From positions 744,001 to 808,000 of the forward strand of contig NZ_CP119787.1 in NCBI RefSeq assembly GCF_029338255.1: a stretch of DNA of 64,000 nucleotides, read 5' to 3'. Made by a program: the position numbers and the translations under genes. Below the pieces are notes generated by a model. It did no database searches. It saw only the letters and a list, made by a program, of their open reading frames with translations, and was not told the DNA's origin. The stretch is from Haloarcula halobia. GTDB lineage: Archaea > Halobacteriota > Halobacteria > Halobacteriales > Haloarculaceae. Positions 9,007 through 17,988 of the stretch are shown one piece after another. How positions within the stretch are numbered: position 1 is the first letter of the stretch; the number at the start of each line of letters is the position of its first letter.

Positions 9007-10074
9007 CTACGGTTCGACGAGCACCTTCACGTCGTCGTTGTCGCGCTCCAGGAGCGACTCGAACCCGTCGACGACGTCGTCGAGACCGATGCGTCTCGTC
9101 ACGAGGGGGTCCGCCCGCAGCTCACCCCGGTCCAGCATCGAGACCGTCATCTCGAACTCCCGTTTCGACAGCGGCCCGCCGAGGAACGCGTTCGCCCCGC
9201 CGACGGTCCGCTCGACCAGCACCACCTCGTTGGGGTCGAACGATACCGGCTCCTCGTAGATGCCGACGAGCGTGAGGTGGCCGTCGTGTACGGTCGACCG
9301 GAGCGCCTGGTCGTAGGACGGCTCGACGCCGGCGACCTCGAACGCGACCTCGACGCCCGACCCGGTCTCGCTCCGGATCACCTCTACCGGGTCCTCGTCC
9401 GTCGGGTCGATGGGTCGGTCCGCGCCCACCACGGCGCTTCGCTCTCTGCGCTTCCGGTTCGGTTCGGAGACGAATATCTCGCCGGCGCCGGCGGCGCGCG
9501 CGGCCTGGACGATGGCGAGGCCGATGGGGCCGCTCCCGAAGACGGCGACCGAATCGCCGGCGTCCATCGGCGACCGTCTGACGGCGTGGAGACCGACGGT
9601 GAGCGGTTCGACCAACGCCCCTGCCTCGAGCGGGACGCTCGACGGGAGCGCCACGACGTTCCGGGCTGGCACGGTGACCTGTTCCGCGAAGCCACCGCCG
9701 TTCCCGGAGAGTCCGACGAACCCGAGGTGCTCACAGACGTTGTACTTCCCCTCGTCGCAGTATCGACACTCGCCACACGGCAGCATCGGGTTGACGGTGA
9801 CGCGCTGGCCCGCTTCGAGGTCCGAGACGCCGGCCCCGACGTCGCTGACGACGCCGCTCATCTCGTGTCCCAGCCCGACCGGGATGGTCTCGCCGGTGAC
9901 GACGTGGGGCTGTTCGCTGGGCGTGAGTATCGGCCCGGCGGCGTACTCGTGGAGGTCGGTCCCGCAGATACCGGCGGCCTCGACGTCGAGTGTCACCTGT
10001 CCGGGGCCGGTCTCGGGGGCGGCGACCTCCTCGACGCGGATATCCCTGTTGCCGTAGTACTGGGCTGCTCGCAT
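9007..10074 (-). CDS. Zinc-dependent MDR alcohol/polyol dehydrogenase
   Basis: 355 residues. Catalytic zinc residues C37 (GICGTD), H70 and E71 (GHE); structural zinc cysteines C100, C103, C106 and C114; Rossmann motif GSGPIG. The closest family types are sorbitol, threonine and 2,3-butanediol dehydrogenases, which oxidise a secondary alcohol with NAD(P). ATG 10074 is preferred over a TTG 18 nt upstream because an ATTAAG box lies about 26 nt before it. In this island it probably oxidises a sugar, polyol or hydroxy-acid intermediate. Confidence 0.9.
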   Translation of the reverse strand: MRAAQYYGNRDIRVEEVAAPETGPGQVTLDVEAAGICGTDLHEYAAGPILTPSEQPHVVTGETIPVGLGHEMSGVVSDVGAGVSDLEAGQRVTVNPMLPCGECRYCDEGKYNVCEHLGFVGLSGNGGGFAEQVTVPARNVVALPSSVPLEAGALVEPLTVGLHAVRRSPMDAGDSVAVFGSGPIGLAIVQAARAAGAGEIFVSEPNRKRRERSAVVGADRPIDPTDEDPVEVIRSETGSGVEVAFEVAGVEPSYDQALRSTVHDGHLTLVGIYEEPVSFDPNEVVLVERTVGGANAFLGGPLSKREFEMTVSMLDRGELRADPLVTRRIGLDDVVDGFESLLERDNDDVKVLVEP

Positions 10075-10203
10075 AGTCGGTTGAGCGGACAACGCTCACT
10101 TAATCATTTCGGACCGTGGGTAACGGTCACATTCGACGTGGCCGACCCAAGACCGGGCCGGGACCCGACCGCGGCCGGCGACGGCGTGACGGGTCTCTCG
10201 GCG

Positions 10204-10983
10204 CTACTGGACCAGGTACCCACCGTCGATGACGACGGACGACCCGGTCATATACTCCGACGCCTCGGAGGCGAGGAAGACTGCCAGGGGACCGATGTCC
10301 TCGGGTCGTGCCATCTCTTCGAGCAGCATCTCGTCGAACCACGCCTCGGCCATCTCGGGGTCTTCCTCGAGGACCTGATCGATCATCTCCGTCCGGACGT
10401 ACCCCGGGTTGATGTTGTTGACACGGATACCGTGCTCTGCCCACTCGGAGGCGAGCTGGTTCTTGAAGCCCTCCAGCCCGGCCTTCGAGGCGTTGTAGGA
10501 GACCTGTGGCTGCGGGTGGTTCGCCATGAACGCAGAGATGGACGACACGTTGATTATCGACCCGCCGTCGCCGTCGATCATCTCCCGGCCGACGTACTTC
10601 GCGCAGTTGAACGGGCCGGTCAGGTTGATGTCGATGACCCGCTGCCACCCCTCGAGGGTCATCTCCTCGGCCGGCGTGTTCAGCGTCACCCCGGCGTTGT
10701 TGACGAGGACGTCGATGTCTCCGAACTCCTCGACCGTCGCGTCGACGAGCGCCTGGACCTCCTCGACGTCCGTGATGTCGACGGAGATCGCTTCGACCGT
10801 CGCGCCGGTGTCGTCGGCGATCGCTTCGGCGGCCTCCTGTCCGGCCGCTTCGTCGCGGTTCGCGATGACGACGTTCGCACCCGCCTCCGCGAGCGATGTC
10901 GATATCCCGCGGCCGATACCGCGGTTCCCGCCGGTGACGATTGCTGTCTGTCCATCGAGTCGGAATCGATCGAGCACTGCCAT
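10204..10983 (-). CDS. SDR family oxidoreductase
   Basis: 259 residues, classical short-chain dehydrogenase. Cofactor motif TGGNRGIG (17-24), NNAG (95-98), catalytic Ser near 147-148 and Y163-x-x-x-K167 (YNASK). The C-terminus ends SSVVIDGGYLVQ as in gluconate 5-dehydrogenase-like and glucose-dehydrogenase-like SDRs. ATG 10983 is supported by a TTTAGTA box about 26 nt upstream; longer frames to 11067 would add a non-conserved leader. Likely oxidises or reduces a sugar or sugar-acid intermediate. Confidence 0.9.
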   Translation of the reverse strand: MAVLDRFRLDGQTAIVTGGNRGIGRGISTSLAEAGANVVIANRDEAAGQEAAEAIADDTGATVEAISVDITDVEEVQALVDATVEEFGDIDVLVNNAGVTLNTPAEEMTLEGWQRVIDINLTGPFNCAKYVGREMIDGDGGSIINVSSISAFMANHPQPQVSYNASKAGLEGFKNQLASEWAEHGIRVNNINPGYVRTEMIDQVLEEDPEMAEAWFDEMLLEEMARPEDIGPLAVFLASEASEYMTGSSVVIDGGYLVQ

Positions 10984-11195
10984 CACTCCTCTCATCTTCC
11001 GGCGTACTACTAAATGTAGGGGTGGCTGGGGAGCTGTACACTTTTGTCGCTCGGTCCGTGTTACCAATGTACTGTGCTCGCGACCTGTCTCTGCCGCGCA
11101 CCCACGGGACCGCTACCGATTGACTGTCCGGGTCCGAAACGGACCCGCCTCGGCGGCGGCACAGCTCGTCGCCCGAATCCGGGAGTGAGGGGACG

Positions 11196-12413
11196 ATGAG
11201 CGTCGTCATCGTCGGGACGCTTGACACGAAAGGCGAGGAGATCGGGTTCGCGCGCGACGTGATCGAGGCCGAGGGTCTCGACGTCCACCTCGTCGACGTC
11301 GGCGTGATGGACGAACCCGAGATCGAACCGGACACCTCGGCAGCGGTCGTCGCGGAGGCCGGCGGGTCGAGTCTCCAGGCGCTTCGCGAGGCGGGGGATC
11401 GCGGCGAGGCCGTGACGGCGATGGGCGAGGGGGCGGTCGCTGTCGCGAACCGCCTCCACGACGACGGGACCCTGGACGGTATCCTCGGTCTCGGCGGGTC
11501 GGGTAACACGTCCATCGCGACGGCCGCGATGCGGGCCCTGCCGATCGGGGTGCCGAAACTGATGGTCTCGACCGTGGCGTCGGGCGACACCGAACCCTAC
11601 GTCGGGTGTCGCGACGTCGCCATGCTGTACTCCGTCGCGGACCTCGAGGGTATCAACCAGCTCTCGCGGACGGTGATCGCGAACGCCGCGCTCGCGATGG
11701 TCGGCATGGCCTCGAGGCAACCCGACGTCGACGTCGAGGACAGGCCAACCGTCGCCATCACGATGTTCGGCGTCACCACGCCGTGTGTCCAGACTGCCCG
11801 TGAATGGCTCGAAGAGCGGGGATACGAGACGATCGTCTTCCACGCGAACGGGACCGGCGGTCGCGCGATGGAGGGGTTGATCCGCGACGGGGTCATCGAC
11901 GCCGTGCTCGACGTGACGACGACCGAGTGGGCCGACGAGGTGGTCGGTGGGGTCCTGTCGGCCGGCCGGGACCGCCTCGATGCGGCCGCCGAGCACGGTC
12001 TCCCGCAGGTCGTCTCGACGGGTGCGCTCGACGTCGTCAACTTCGGGCCCAGAGAGACGGTTCCCGAGAGGTTCCGCGACAGGGTCCTCCACGCGCACAA
12101 TCCGGAGGTGACGCTGATGCGAACGACTCCGGACGAGGCGGCCGAGATCGGCACGAAGATAGCCGAGAAGCTCAACGCGGCGGCGGGGCCGACGGTGCTC
12201 GCGATCCCGCGCGGGGGGACGTCGATGCTCGATTCCGAAGACGGACCGTTTCACGACCCGGCCGCCGACCGGGCGCTCTTCGAAACCATACGCGGCGCGC
12301 TGAACGACCGGGTCGAGATCGTGTCGGTCGACGCGCACATCAACAGCACGGAGTTCGCGGTCGCCATCGCCAGCCGTCTCCACGACCTGATGCAGGGCGG
12401 CCCGGTCGACTGA
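11196..12413 (+). CDS. UPF0261 / Tm-1-like ATP-binding protein
   Basis: 405 residues. The N-terminus VVIVGTLDTKGEEIGFARD is the hallmark of the UPF0261 (Tm-1 N-terminal) family, with GLGGSGNTSIATAAMRALPIG and MFGVTTPCV blocks following. The tomato Tm-1 protein fuses this domain to a PEP_hydrolase-type TIM barrel; here the barrel is the separate gene at 3671. The tomato N-terminal domain binds ATP. The physiological role in microbes is unknown, but linkage to catabolic genes is consistent. Diverges from the SDR gene at 10983. Confidence 0.88.
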   Translation: MSVVIVGTLDTKGEEIGFARDVIEAEGLDVHLVDVGVMDEPEIEPDTSAAVVAEAGGSSLQALREAGDRGEAVTAMGEGAVAVANRLHDDGTLDGILGLGGSGNTSIATAAMRALPIGVPKLMVSTVASGDTEPYVGCRDVAMLYSVADLEGINQLSRTVIANAALAMVGMASRQPDVDVEDRPTVAITMFGVTTPCVQTAREWLEERGYETIVFHANGTGGRAMEGLIRDGVIDAVLDVTTTEWADEVVGGVLSAGRDRLDAAAEHGLPQVVSTGALDVVNFGPRETVPERFRDRVLHAHNPEVTLMRTTPDEAAEIGTKIAEKLNAAAGPTVLAIPRGGTSMLDSEDGPFHDPAADRALFETIRGALNDRVEIVSVDAHINSTEFAVAIASRLHDLMQGGPVD

Positions 12414-12841
12414 CATAATTGGACAGTCCAGATCTTGATAACTCGGTCTTCCTGCTAGTTAGACGAATTTTACTTCTCAAGTCGATACAATATAGATATA
12501 GTTTCCGCGATACTCTAGTAGATACCACTCTCTACACTCGTAGGTGTGTCTCTGAACGTATATGGCGTATTTTATGGCTACATACCACGAGAAATACCTC
12601 TCGATGCGTGATAGACCTCGCGACTGTCCGCGGCCGGGCGGAAGACGCGGACGAAAGGGCCACCGCGCAGGTGCTGAACGGGGACGGCCCGCTCGATGGG
12701 AACGCCCCCTGGACACCGCCCCGTCGTCTCCGATGCGAGGGGCCCGAGACGGCCGACCGACGGCGGCCAGCACTCCCTCTCGGGTCTCTCACTGTCCAGC
12801 CGAGCGACTCGGGGGAAGCGAGTCCCGGTCCCGTCGCCGTC
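12414..12841. other. Convergent intergenic region, AT-rich half
   Basis: Lies between the convergent 3' ends of the UPF0261 and aldolase genes. 12419-12620 is strikingly AT-rich for this genome; 12620-12841 returns to high GC. No gene, hairpin or IS end was recognised. The long plus-strand frame through here is antisense to the aldolase. Confidence 0.45.
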
Positions 12842-13879
12842 TCAGTCGTCGGACCCGGCGGCCGCGTCCCGTTCGTCGGCGAGGCGGGAGGCGACGTCGG
12901 TGATCAGGTCCTCCTGGCCGCCGACGACCTCCATCTCGCCCAGTTCCAGCAGGATCTCGCGCGGATCGATGCCGTACTTCTCGCCGGCGCGGCGGGTGTG
13001 GCGGAGGAACGACGAGTAGACGCCGGCGTATCCCAGCAGCAGCGAGTCGTTGTCGATCTCGGGCATCTCGTCGTCGGATATCATCGGCACGAGGACGTCC
13101 TCGGCCGCGTCCATGACGCCGAAGAAGTCCGGCGTGACCTCGTAGCCGGCCTTCTCAAGGACGCCGACCAGCACCTCCATCTGGGCGTTGCCCGAGCCGG
13201 CGCCCAGGCCGCGCAGGCACCCGTCGATGGTCGTCGCGCCCGCTTCGATGCCGGCGAGGGTGTTCCCGATGGCAAGCCCCAGGTTGTCGTGGGCGTGGAA
13301 GCCGACGTCGATGGAGAGCTCGTCGGCGAGCAGTCCCACCCGGTCGCGGACGTCGCTGGGGAGCATCGCCCCCGCCGAGTCCATGACGTAGACGGCGTCG
13401 GCCCCGTACTCCTCCATCAGCTTGGCCTGCTCGAGGACGGTCTCGGGTGCCGCCATGTGCGACAGCATCAGGAGGCCGGTCGCCTCCAGCCCGCGGTCGG
13501 TGACGTACTCGAAGTGTTCCTGGGAGACGTCGGCCTCCGTCACGTGGGTGGCGATGCGACAGACGTCCGCGCCGCGGTCGACCGCCAGGTCCAGTTCCTC
13601 GACGGTGCCGATGCCCGGGAGCAGCAAGACGGACAGTTTCGTGTCGGTCAGCTGGGGTACCACCGCGTCGAGGTACTCGCCGGTCTCGGCGGCCGAGAAC
13701 CCGTAGTTGATCGAGGACCCGCCCATCCCGTCGCCGTGGGAGACCTCGACGACGTCCATCGACGCCTCGTCGAGTGCGGCGGCGACGTCGGCCATCTCCT
13801 CGGGGGTAAACGAGTGGTCGACGGCGTGCATCCCGTCCCGCAGCGTCATGTCGACCAGTCTGACGTCCCGGTCAGTCAT
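12842..13879 (-). CDS. 4-hydroxy-2-oxovalerate aldolase family (DmpG/MhpE type)
   Basis: 345 residues. HMGL-like TIM barrel opening with [10 protein letters not shown], the metal-site motif [16 protein letters not shown] near residue 200, then a C-terminal DmpG communication domain (about 270-335). DmpG-type enzymes split 4-hydroxy-2-oxo acids to pyruvate and an aldehyde that is channelled to the partner DmpF. The partner gene is immediately upstream and overlaps by 8 nt, so both are co-translated. No 2-oxopent-4-dienoate hydratase is nearby, so the substrate may come from sugar-acid dehydration rather than aromatic meta-cleavage. A decayed partial copy lies at 1747-2061. Confidence 0.92.
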   Translation of the reverse strand: MTDRDVRLVDMTLRDGMHAVDHSFTPEEMADVAAALDEASMDVVEVSHGDGMGGSSINYGFSAAETGEYLDAVVPQLTDTKLSVLLLPGIGTVEELDLAVDRGADVCRIATHVTEADVSQEHFEYVTDRGLEATGLLMLSHMAAPETVLEQAKLMEEYGADAVYVMDSAGAMLPSDVRDRVGLLADELSIDVGFHAHDNLGLAIGNTLAGIEAGATTIDGCLRGLGAGSGNAQMEVLVGVLEKAGYEVTPDFFGVMDAAEDVLVPMISDDEMPEIDNDSLLLGYAGVYSSFLRHTRRAGEKYGIDPREILLELGEMEVVGGQEDLITDVASRLADERDAAAGSDD

Positions 13880-14813
13880 GGGCCACCTCCCGGGTCGTCC
13901 CGTCGAGCAAGCCCTGTTCGGCGATGCGTTCGCCGGTCCCCAGGGCCGCGCTGGTCATGATGTCGAGGTTGCCGGCGTAGGGGGGCAGGTGCTGGCCCTC
14001 GCCCTCGACTTCGAGCATCGTCGTCAGGATGATGGCGTCCCCGAGGTCGAAGGCCACGTCGTCGCCCGTCTTGACCTCCGGTTCCATCGTCACCTCGTAG
14101 CCCGGTACGTAGGTCTGTATCTCCGATTCCATCCGCCCGATGGAGTCCCGGACCGCGTCGACGTCGGTGTCTTCGTGGACCTGGGTGTGGACCGTGTTGC
14201 GCATCATGATCGGTGGCTCGGCCGGATTGAGGGTGATTATCGCCTTCCCCTCCCGTGCGCCGCCGACCGTCTCCAGGCCGTCGGCCGTGGTCTGTGTGAA
14301 CGAGTCGATGTTCTGTCGGGTCCCCGGCCCCGCGCTCTTGGAGGCGATGTGTGAGATCATCTCGGCGTACTCCACGTCGGCCACCCGGTCGACGGCGTAG
14401 ACGAGGGGGATCGTCGCCTGCCCGCCACACGTGACCATGTTGACGTTGTCCGTCTCGCCGACGACGTCGTCTAAGTTGACGACCGGGACGGTGTACGGGC
14501 CCACCGCCGCGGGCGTCATGTCGATCGCGAACAGGCCCAGGTCCTCGTAGACCGGCGCGTTCTCCCGATGGACGTGTGCGCTCGTCGCCTCGAAGACGAC
14601 GTCGAACTCGTCGGCGTGTTCCCTGACGCTGTCGATGCCCTCGGTGCCGACGGCGACGTCGTTGTCGACGGCCGCCTGGAGCCCCTCGGACTCCTCGACG
14701 GGGAAGATGCCGATCATCCGCTCGAGCTCGATCGCGTCTCCACGGTCGAGTATCTTGTACATCAGATCGGTCCCGATGTTACCTGGACCGACGATTGCTG
14801 CTTTGACCGCCAT
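13872..14813 (-). CDS. Acetaldehyde dehydrogenase (acylating), DmpF/MhpF type
   Basis: 313 residues. Rossmann motif [21 protein letters not shown] with the catalytic Cys, and the C-terminal dimerisation domain ([18 protein letters not shown]). It converts acetaldehyde (or propanal) plus CoA and NAD+ to acyl-CoA and partners with the DmpG-type aldolase encoded next. ATG 14813 is preferred because an ATTTAAG box sits about 27 nt upstream; the upstream open frame has no family similarity. Confidence 0.93.
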   Translation of the reverse strand: MAVKAAIVGPGNIGTDLMYKILDRGDAIELERMIGIFPVEESEGLQAAVDNDVAVGTEGIDSVREHADEFDVVFEATSAHVHRENAPVYEDLGLFAIDMTPAAVGPYTVPVVNLDDVVGETDNVNMVTCGGQATIPLVYAVDRVADVEYAEMISHIASKSAGPGTRQNIDSFTQTTADGLETVGGAREGKAIITLNPAEPPIMMRNTVHTQVHEDTDVDAVRDSIGRMESEIQTYVPGYEVTMEPEVKTGDDVAFDLGDAIILTTMLEVEGEGQHLPPYAGNLDIMTSAALGTGERIAEQGLLDGTTREVAHD

Positions 14814-14921
14814 GCGAGTGCCTTTTCGATGGAGGCATTTAAGCGTACTCCTGGCCGTGGAGCGGCTATCCCGGCGCGGTCCTGGAGTGTGTCGGCCCAT
14901 CGGACCGGGGCCGACCGCAGG

Positions 14922-15680
14922 TCAGTTGTCGACGGCGTCCGCGACCTCGGCGAAGCGGTCCTGCAGCAGCGAACAGTCCACCGAGACGGCGACGTACTGG
15001 ACGCCGCTCTCGATCCACTGGTTGGCGATGGCCGGCGTGTCGGCGTAGGCGCCGACGACGGTGTCGGCCGCCCGGGCGCGGTCACAGATATCGCTCATCG
15101 TCTCGACGACCTGCTCTGAGGTGACCTCGCCGGGCACGCCGAGTGCCTGGGAGAGGTCGTACGGACCCAGGAATATCACGTCGATGCCGTCGACGGCGAG
15201 GATGGCGTCCAGGTTGTCGATACCGTCCTGGCCCTCGACGTGGACTATCAGCAGGGTCCGTTCGTTCTGGGTCCCCGTGTAGTCGTCCTGCAACCCGTAC
15301 TCGCCGGCGCGCACGTACGGGGAGAGCCCCCGTCCGCCCTCCGGGGCGAACCGGGCGGCCTCGACCGCTGCCTCGGCGTCGGCCCGGCTCTCTACCTGTG
15401 GAATCTGGACGCCCTCGGCCCCGACGTCGAGTGCGCGCTGTATCTCCGGCGCCTCGTTACCTCTGACGCGGACTATCGGTGCGCCGCCGCCCACCTCGGC
15501 GCCCATGCACATCGAGAGGCTCGTCTCGGCGGTCAACGGGCCGTGCTCCTGGTCGATTATCGTGAAGTCGAGTCCGGCCAGCGTCGCCGCTTCGGTGACT
15601 GCGGGCGAGTCGACGTTGACGAACGTCCCGACGACCGTTTCTCCGTCCGCGAGGCGCTGCTTGAGACTTCGAGGAGGCAT
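14922..15680 (-). CDS. HpcH/HpaI aldolase (class II 2-keto-3-deoxy acid aldolase)
   Basis: 252 residues. Family landmarks: FTIIDQEHGP (catalytic His and neighbours), VRVRGNEAPEIQRALDVGAEGVQIPQV, metal-ligand Glu in VHVEGQ and FLGPYDLSQALGVPG with the metal-ligand Asp. Such enzymes cleave 2-keto-3-deoxy sugar acids to pyruvate and an aldehyde; the rhamnonate enzyme yields lactaldehyde. ATG 15680 is fixed by an ACATAAAA box (15704-15711) about 27 nt upstream. A second, diverged member of the family is at 17202. Confidence 0.92.
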   Translation of the reverse strand: MPPRSLKQRLADGETVVGTFVNVDSPAVTEAATLAGLDFTIIDQEHGPLTAETSLSMCMGAEVGGGAPIVRVRGNEAPEIQRALDVGAEGVQIPQVESRADAEAAVEAARFAPEGGRGLSPYVRAGEYGLQDDYTGTQNERTLLIVHVEGQDGIDNLDAILAVDGIDVIFLGPYDLSQALGVPGEVTSEQVVETMSDICDRARAADTVVGAYADTPAIANQWIESGVQYVAVSVDCSLLQDRFAEVADAVDN

Positions 15681-16215
15681 ACATCCACACTCGCTCCCGT
15701 CGTACATAAAATACCCGCTGAACCCCCGGTTCGGCCCGGGGAGTCCACCACTGCCGGACATCGCGGTGCCGGAGACACGGCAACGCCGCCCCTGGGAGAC
15801 TCGGCTGACCGGTGCGGTGTTCGGTCCGGGGGTGCGTGTGTCCCCGCCTCACCGACCGTTCGTCGCCACTGAGACACGCGGGCCTCGCCGGCCGACGACG
15901 GGGTCACTGCGTCGGATGGGTCTCGCCGATGGTGATCGGTGCCCCTCCGCGCGTCCTGGCTCGGAACTGCAGTTCGATCCGCGTCCCGCCTCACCGGCCA
16001 CCGAAACCGTTCTCTATTTCAGAATGAAGTCTCAACTGGCCGCTCGGTGGGCGGGGCCGACCGTCGGCCCCGGCCAGAATTTCTAACATGAGTACGTATG
16101 TTACTGAAAGGGTGTATCATCGATTGGCACGGCGGGATTCGTCACGACCGTCGCCGACCGGAGATGACTCCCCCGTTCGGACGTCCCTGAACGCGTTCTC
16201 TATACCCAAATGCGG
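15681..16215. other. Intergenic region with two CGTTCTCTAT words
   Basis: About 535 bp between the aldolase start and the 3' end of the IclR gene. It contains the aldolase promoter and two copies of a 10-mer (16009-16018, 16194-16203) repeated once more upstream of the IclR gene. No gene is supported. Confidence 0.45.
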
Positions 16216-17111
16216 TTACGAGTGTGCGATATTCAGCTCGATGACGTTGGCCGCGCTGATGACCTGGTCGGGGAACTGCTCCTCGAGGCGTTTCCCCTTG
16301 AGGCGGCTCGTCGGCGCCGAGATACTGATGGCGCCGACGACCTCCTCGTCCGAGAGAATGGGGGCCGAGACACAGCGGAGCCCCTTCATCAGCTCCTCGT
16401 CGTCGACGGCGTAGCCCTGGTCCCTGATCTGGGAGAACTCCTCACGTAACTCCGCCGGGTCCGTGATCGAGTTCGCCGTCGCGGGGTCGAACGATTCCTC
16501 GGCCAGTATCTCGTCGACTCGCTCGTCGGGCATGTGGGCCAGCATCGACTTCCCGAGTGCCGTCGTGTTCATCGCGGCCCGGAGGCCGGCGTAGATGTCG
16601 AGGTTCACCGCCTTGGTCCCGCGCGACCGGTAGAGATAGACACAGCGGCCGTGTTCCTCGACGGCGACGTTGACCAGTTCTCCCGTCTCTTCGGCGAGTT
16701 CGTCGACCTGTGGCTTGGCGATTCCGAACAGATCCATCTCCTTGCGGGTGTACCCGCCGATCTCGAGGAACCGCAGGCCCAGCGAGTACTCGCCGTCCAC
16801 CTTGCTCACGTACTCGTACTCCTCGAGCGTGCTGAGGTGGTTGTGGACCGCACTCTTTCCCATCGCTACCTCGTCTGCCAGTTCCGTCACCCCCGCGCCG
16901 CCCAGGGATTTGATCGCCTCGATGATCTCGAGGGTTTTCGCGGTCGTCTGGACCGGGTGTTTGGCTTTTTTTCCCATGTTCTCCTGTGTATGCCGAACCC
17001 TCAAAAACGTTGTTCTATAATACCGAATTGGGGACTATTGGCTTACACGCGACTCTGTACGCGACTCCGGTCCTCTGGTGAACGGTTGGGCCCTCGTAGA
17101 GCGTTCTCTAT
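16009..17111. repeat. Three dispersed copies of CGTTCTCTAT
   Basis: Exact copies at 16009-16018, 16194-16203 and 17102-17111, flanking the IclR regulator gene. Two copies continue with TTCAGAATGA or TTGAATGA, giving an imperfect palindrome of the form TTCT...AGAA. They are candidate operators for the regulator; the third copy is about 90 bp before the aldolase start at 17202. Confidence 0.45.
16216..16977 (-). CDS. IclR family transcriptional regulator
   Basis: 253 residues. N-terminal winged helix (about 10-60: TTAKTLEIIEAI, VTELADEVAMGKSAVHNHLSTL) and C-terminal IclR effector domain (about 75-250), including AGLRAAMNTTALGKSMLAHM and VSAPILSDEEVVGAISISAP. In haloarchaea IclR proteins control sugar catabolism genes locally, and this is the only regulator in the island, so it is the prime candidate controller. 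A TATAATA box at 17015-17021 would give a leader of about 14 nt. Diverges from the aldolase gene at 17202. Confidence 0.92.
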   Translation of the reverse strand: MGKKAKHPVQTTAKTLEIIEAIKSLGGAGVTELADEVAMGKSAVHNHLSTLEEYEYVSKVDGEYSLGLRFLEIGGYTRKEMDLFGIAKPQVDELAEETGELVNVAVEEHGRCVYLYRSRGTKAVNLDIYAGLRAAMNTTALGKSMLAHMPDERVDEILAEESFDPATANSITDPAELREEFSQIRDQGYAVDDEELMKGLRCVSAPILSDEEVVGAISISAPTSRLKGKRLEEQFPDQVISAANVIELNIAHS

Positions 17112-17170
17112 TTGAATGACGGTCCCTGTCGCTGGTCCGGCCGGCCCGGACCCGTTCGACTCGGCCGGTA

Positions 17171-17178
17171 TTTTATAT
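17171..17178 (+). promoter_or_regulatory. TATA box for leaderless aldolase transcript
   Basis: TTTTATAT centred about 27 nt before ATG 17202, so transcription and translation start would coincide. This fixes the start codon of the downstream aldolase. Confidence 0.7.
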
Positions 17179-17201
17179 CCCGCTCGCGACTGGATGGACG
17201 T

Positions 17202-17972
17202 ATGCGTGACAAGTGCCTGCAGACGGTGACTGCAGACTCGGATCCGTTGATCGGCAGCTGGGCGGCCGTCCCCCACCCGCTATCGGTCGAGATGGCCGCC
17301 AACGCTGGCTACGACTTCGTCGCTCTCGACGCGGAGCACACGCCGATGTCCTACGAGACGATGGAACACATGCTCCGCGGGGCCGACGGTGAGACGGAGA
17401 CGCTGGTCCGCGTCCCCGACGGCGACCCGACCACGTTGAAGCGGACGCTCGACCTGGACCCGGACGGGGTCCTGGTCCCGATGGTCGAGACGGCGGCCGA
17501 AGCGGAACGAATCGTCGACGCGTGCCGGTATCCCCCGGACGGCACCCGGGGCATCGGCCCCTGGCGGGCCACGGGGTACACGACGACGCTGGTCGAGCAT
17601 CTGGCGGCGGGGGACGATTCGTTCGTCACGCACGTCCAGCTCGAGTCGCGCCGGGCGGTGGAGAACGCCGCCGACATCGCCGCCGTCGACGGCATCGACG
17701 GTGTCTTCGTCGGGCCACTCGATCTCTCGCTGTCGATGGACTGTTTCGGCGAGTGGGAGAGCGACGAGTTCCTCGCGGCCGTCGAGGCTGTCTTTTCGGC
17801 CGCCCGGGCGGAAGGCGTCACGACCGGGACGCTCGCGACGAGCGCGGCCGAACGCGAACAGCGCCTGGACTGGGACGTCGATTACGTCGCGACCGGCGTC
17901 GACCTGATGCACCTCGCGCAGGGACTCGACGAGACCCTCGAGCACAGTCGGGACGTCGTCGATTCCGGGTAA
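17202..17972 (+). CDS. HpcH/HpaI aldolase, second copy
   Basis: 256 residues, same fold family as the 14922 product but clearly diverged. Landmarks: DFVALDAEHTPMSYETME near the N-terminus, DPDGVLVPMVETAAEAE, GTRGIGPWRAT, VQLESRRAVEN with the metal-ligand Glu, and VFVGPLDLSLSM with the metal-ligand Asp. Predicted to cleave or form a 2-keto-3-deoxy acid with pyruvate as one product. Two paralogues in one island suggest different chain lengths or stereochemistry. Divergent from the IclR gene with the putative operator word between them. Confidence 0.9.
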   Translation: MRDKCLQTVTADSDPLIGSWAAVPHPLSVEMAANAGYDFVALDAEHTPMSYETMEHMLRGADGETETLVRVPDGDPTTLKRTLDLDPDGVLVPMVETAAEAERIVDACRYPPDGTRGIGPWRATGYTTTLVEHLAAGDDSFVTHVQLESRRAVENAADIAAVDGIDGVFVGPLDLSLSMDCFGEWESDEFLAAVEAVFSAARAEGVTTGTLATSAAEREQRLDWDVDYVATGVDLMHLAQGLDETLEHSRDVVDSG

Positions 17973-17988
17973 CCGACCGGTTGGGCCC

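Noticed and set aside
8422-11013. Long plus-strand frame of 863 codons
   Set aside because: Antisense to the lipoprotein, MDR and SDR genes; low-complexity Arg/Pro/Val content and no domain. A product of high GC third-position bias.
12419-13960. Plus-strand frame of 513 codons
   Set aside because: Begins in AT-rich intergenic DNA and runs antisense through the aldolase; no family similarity.
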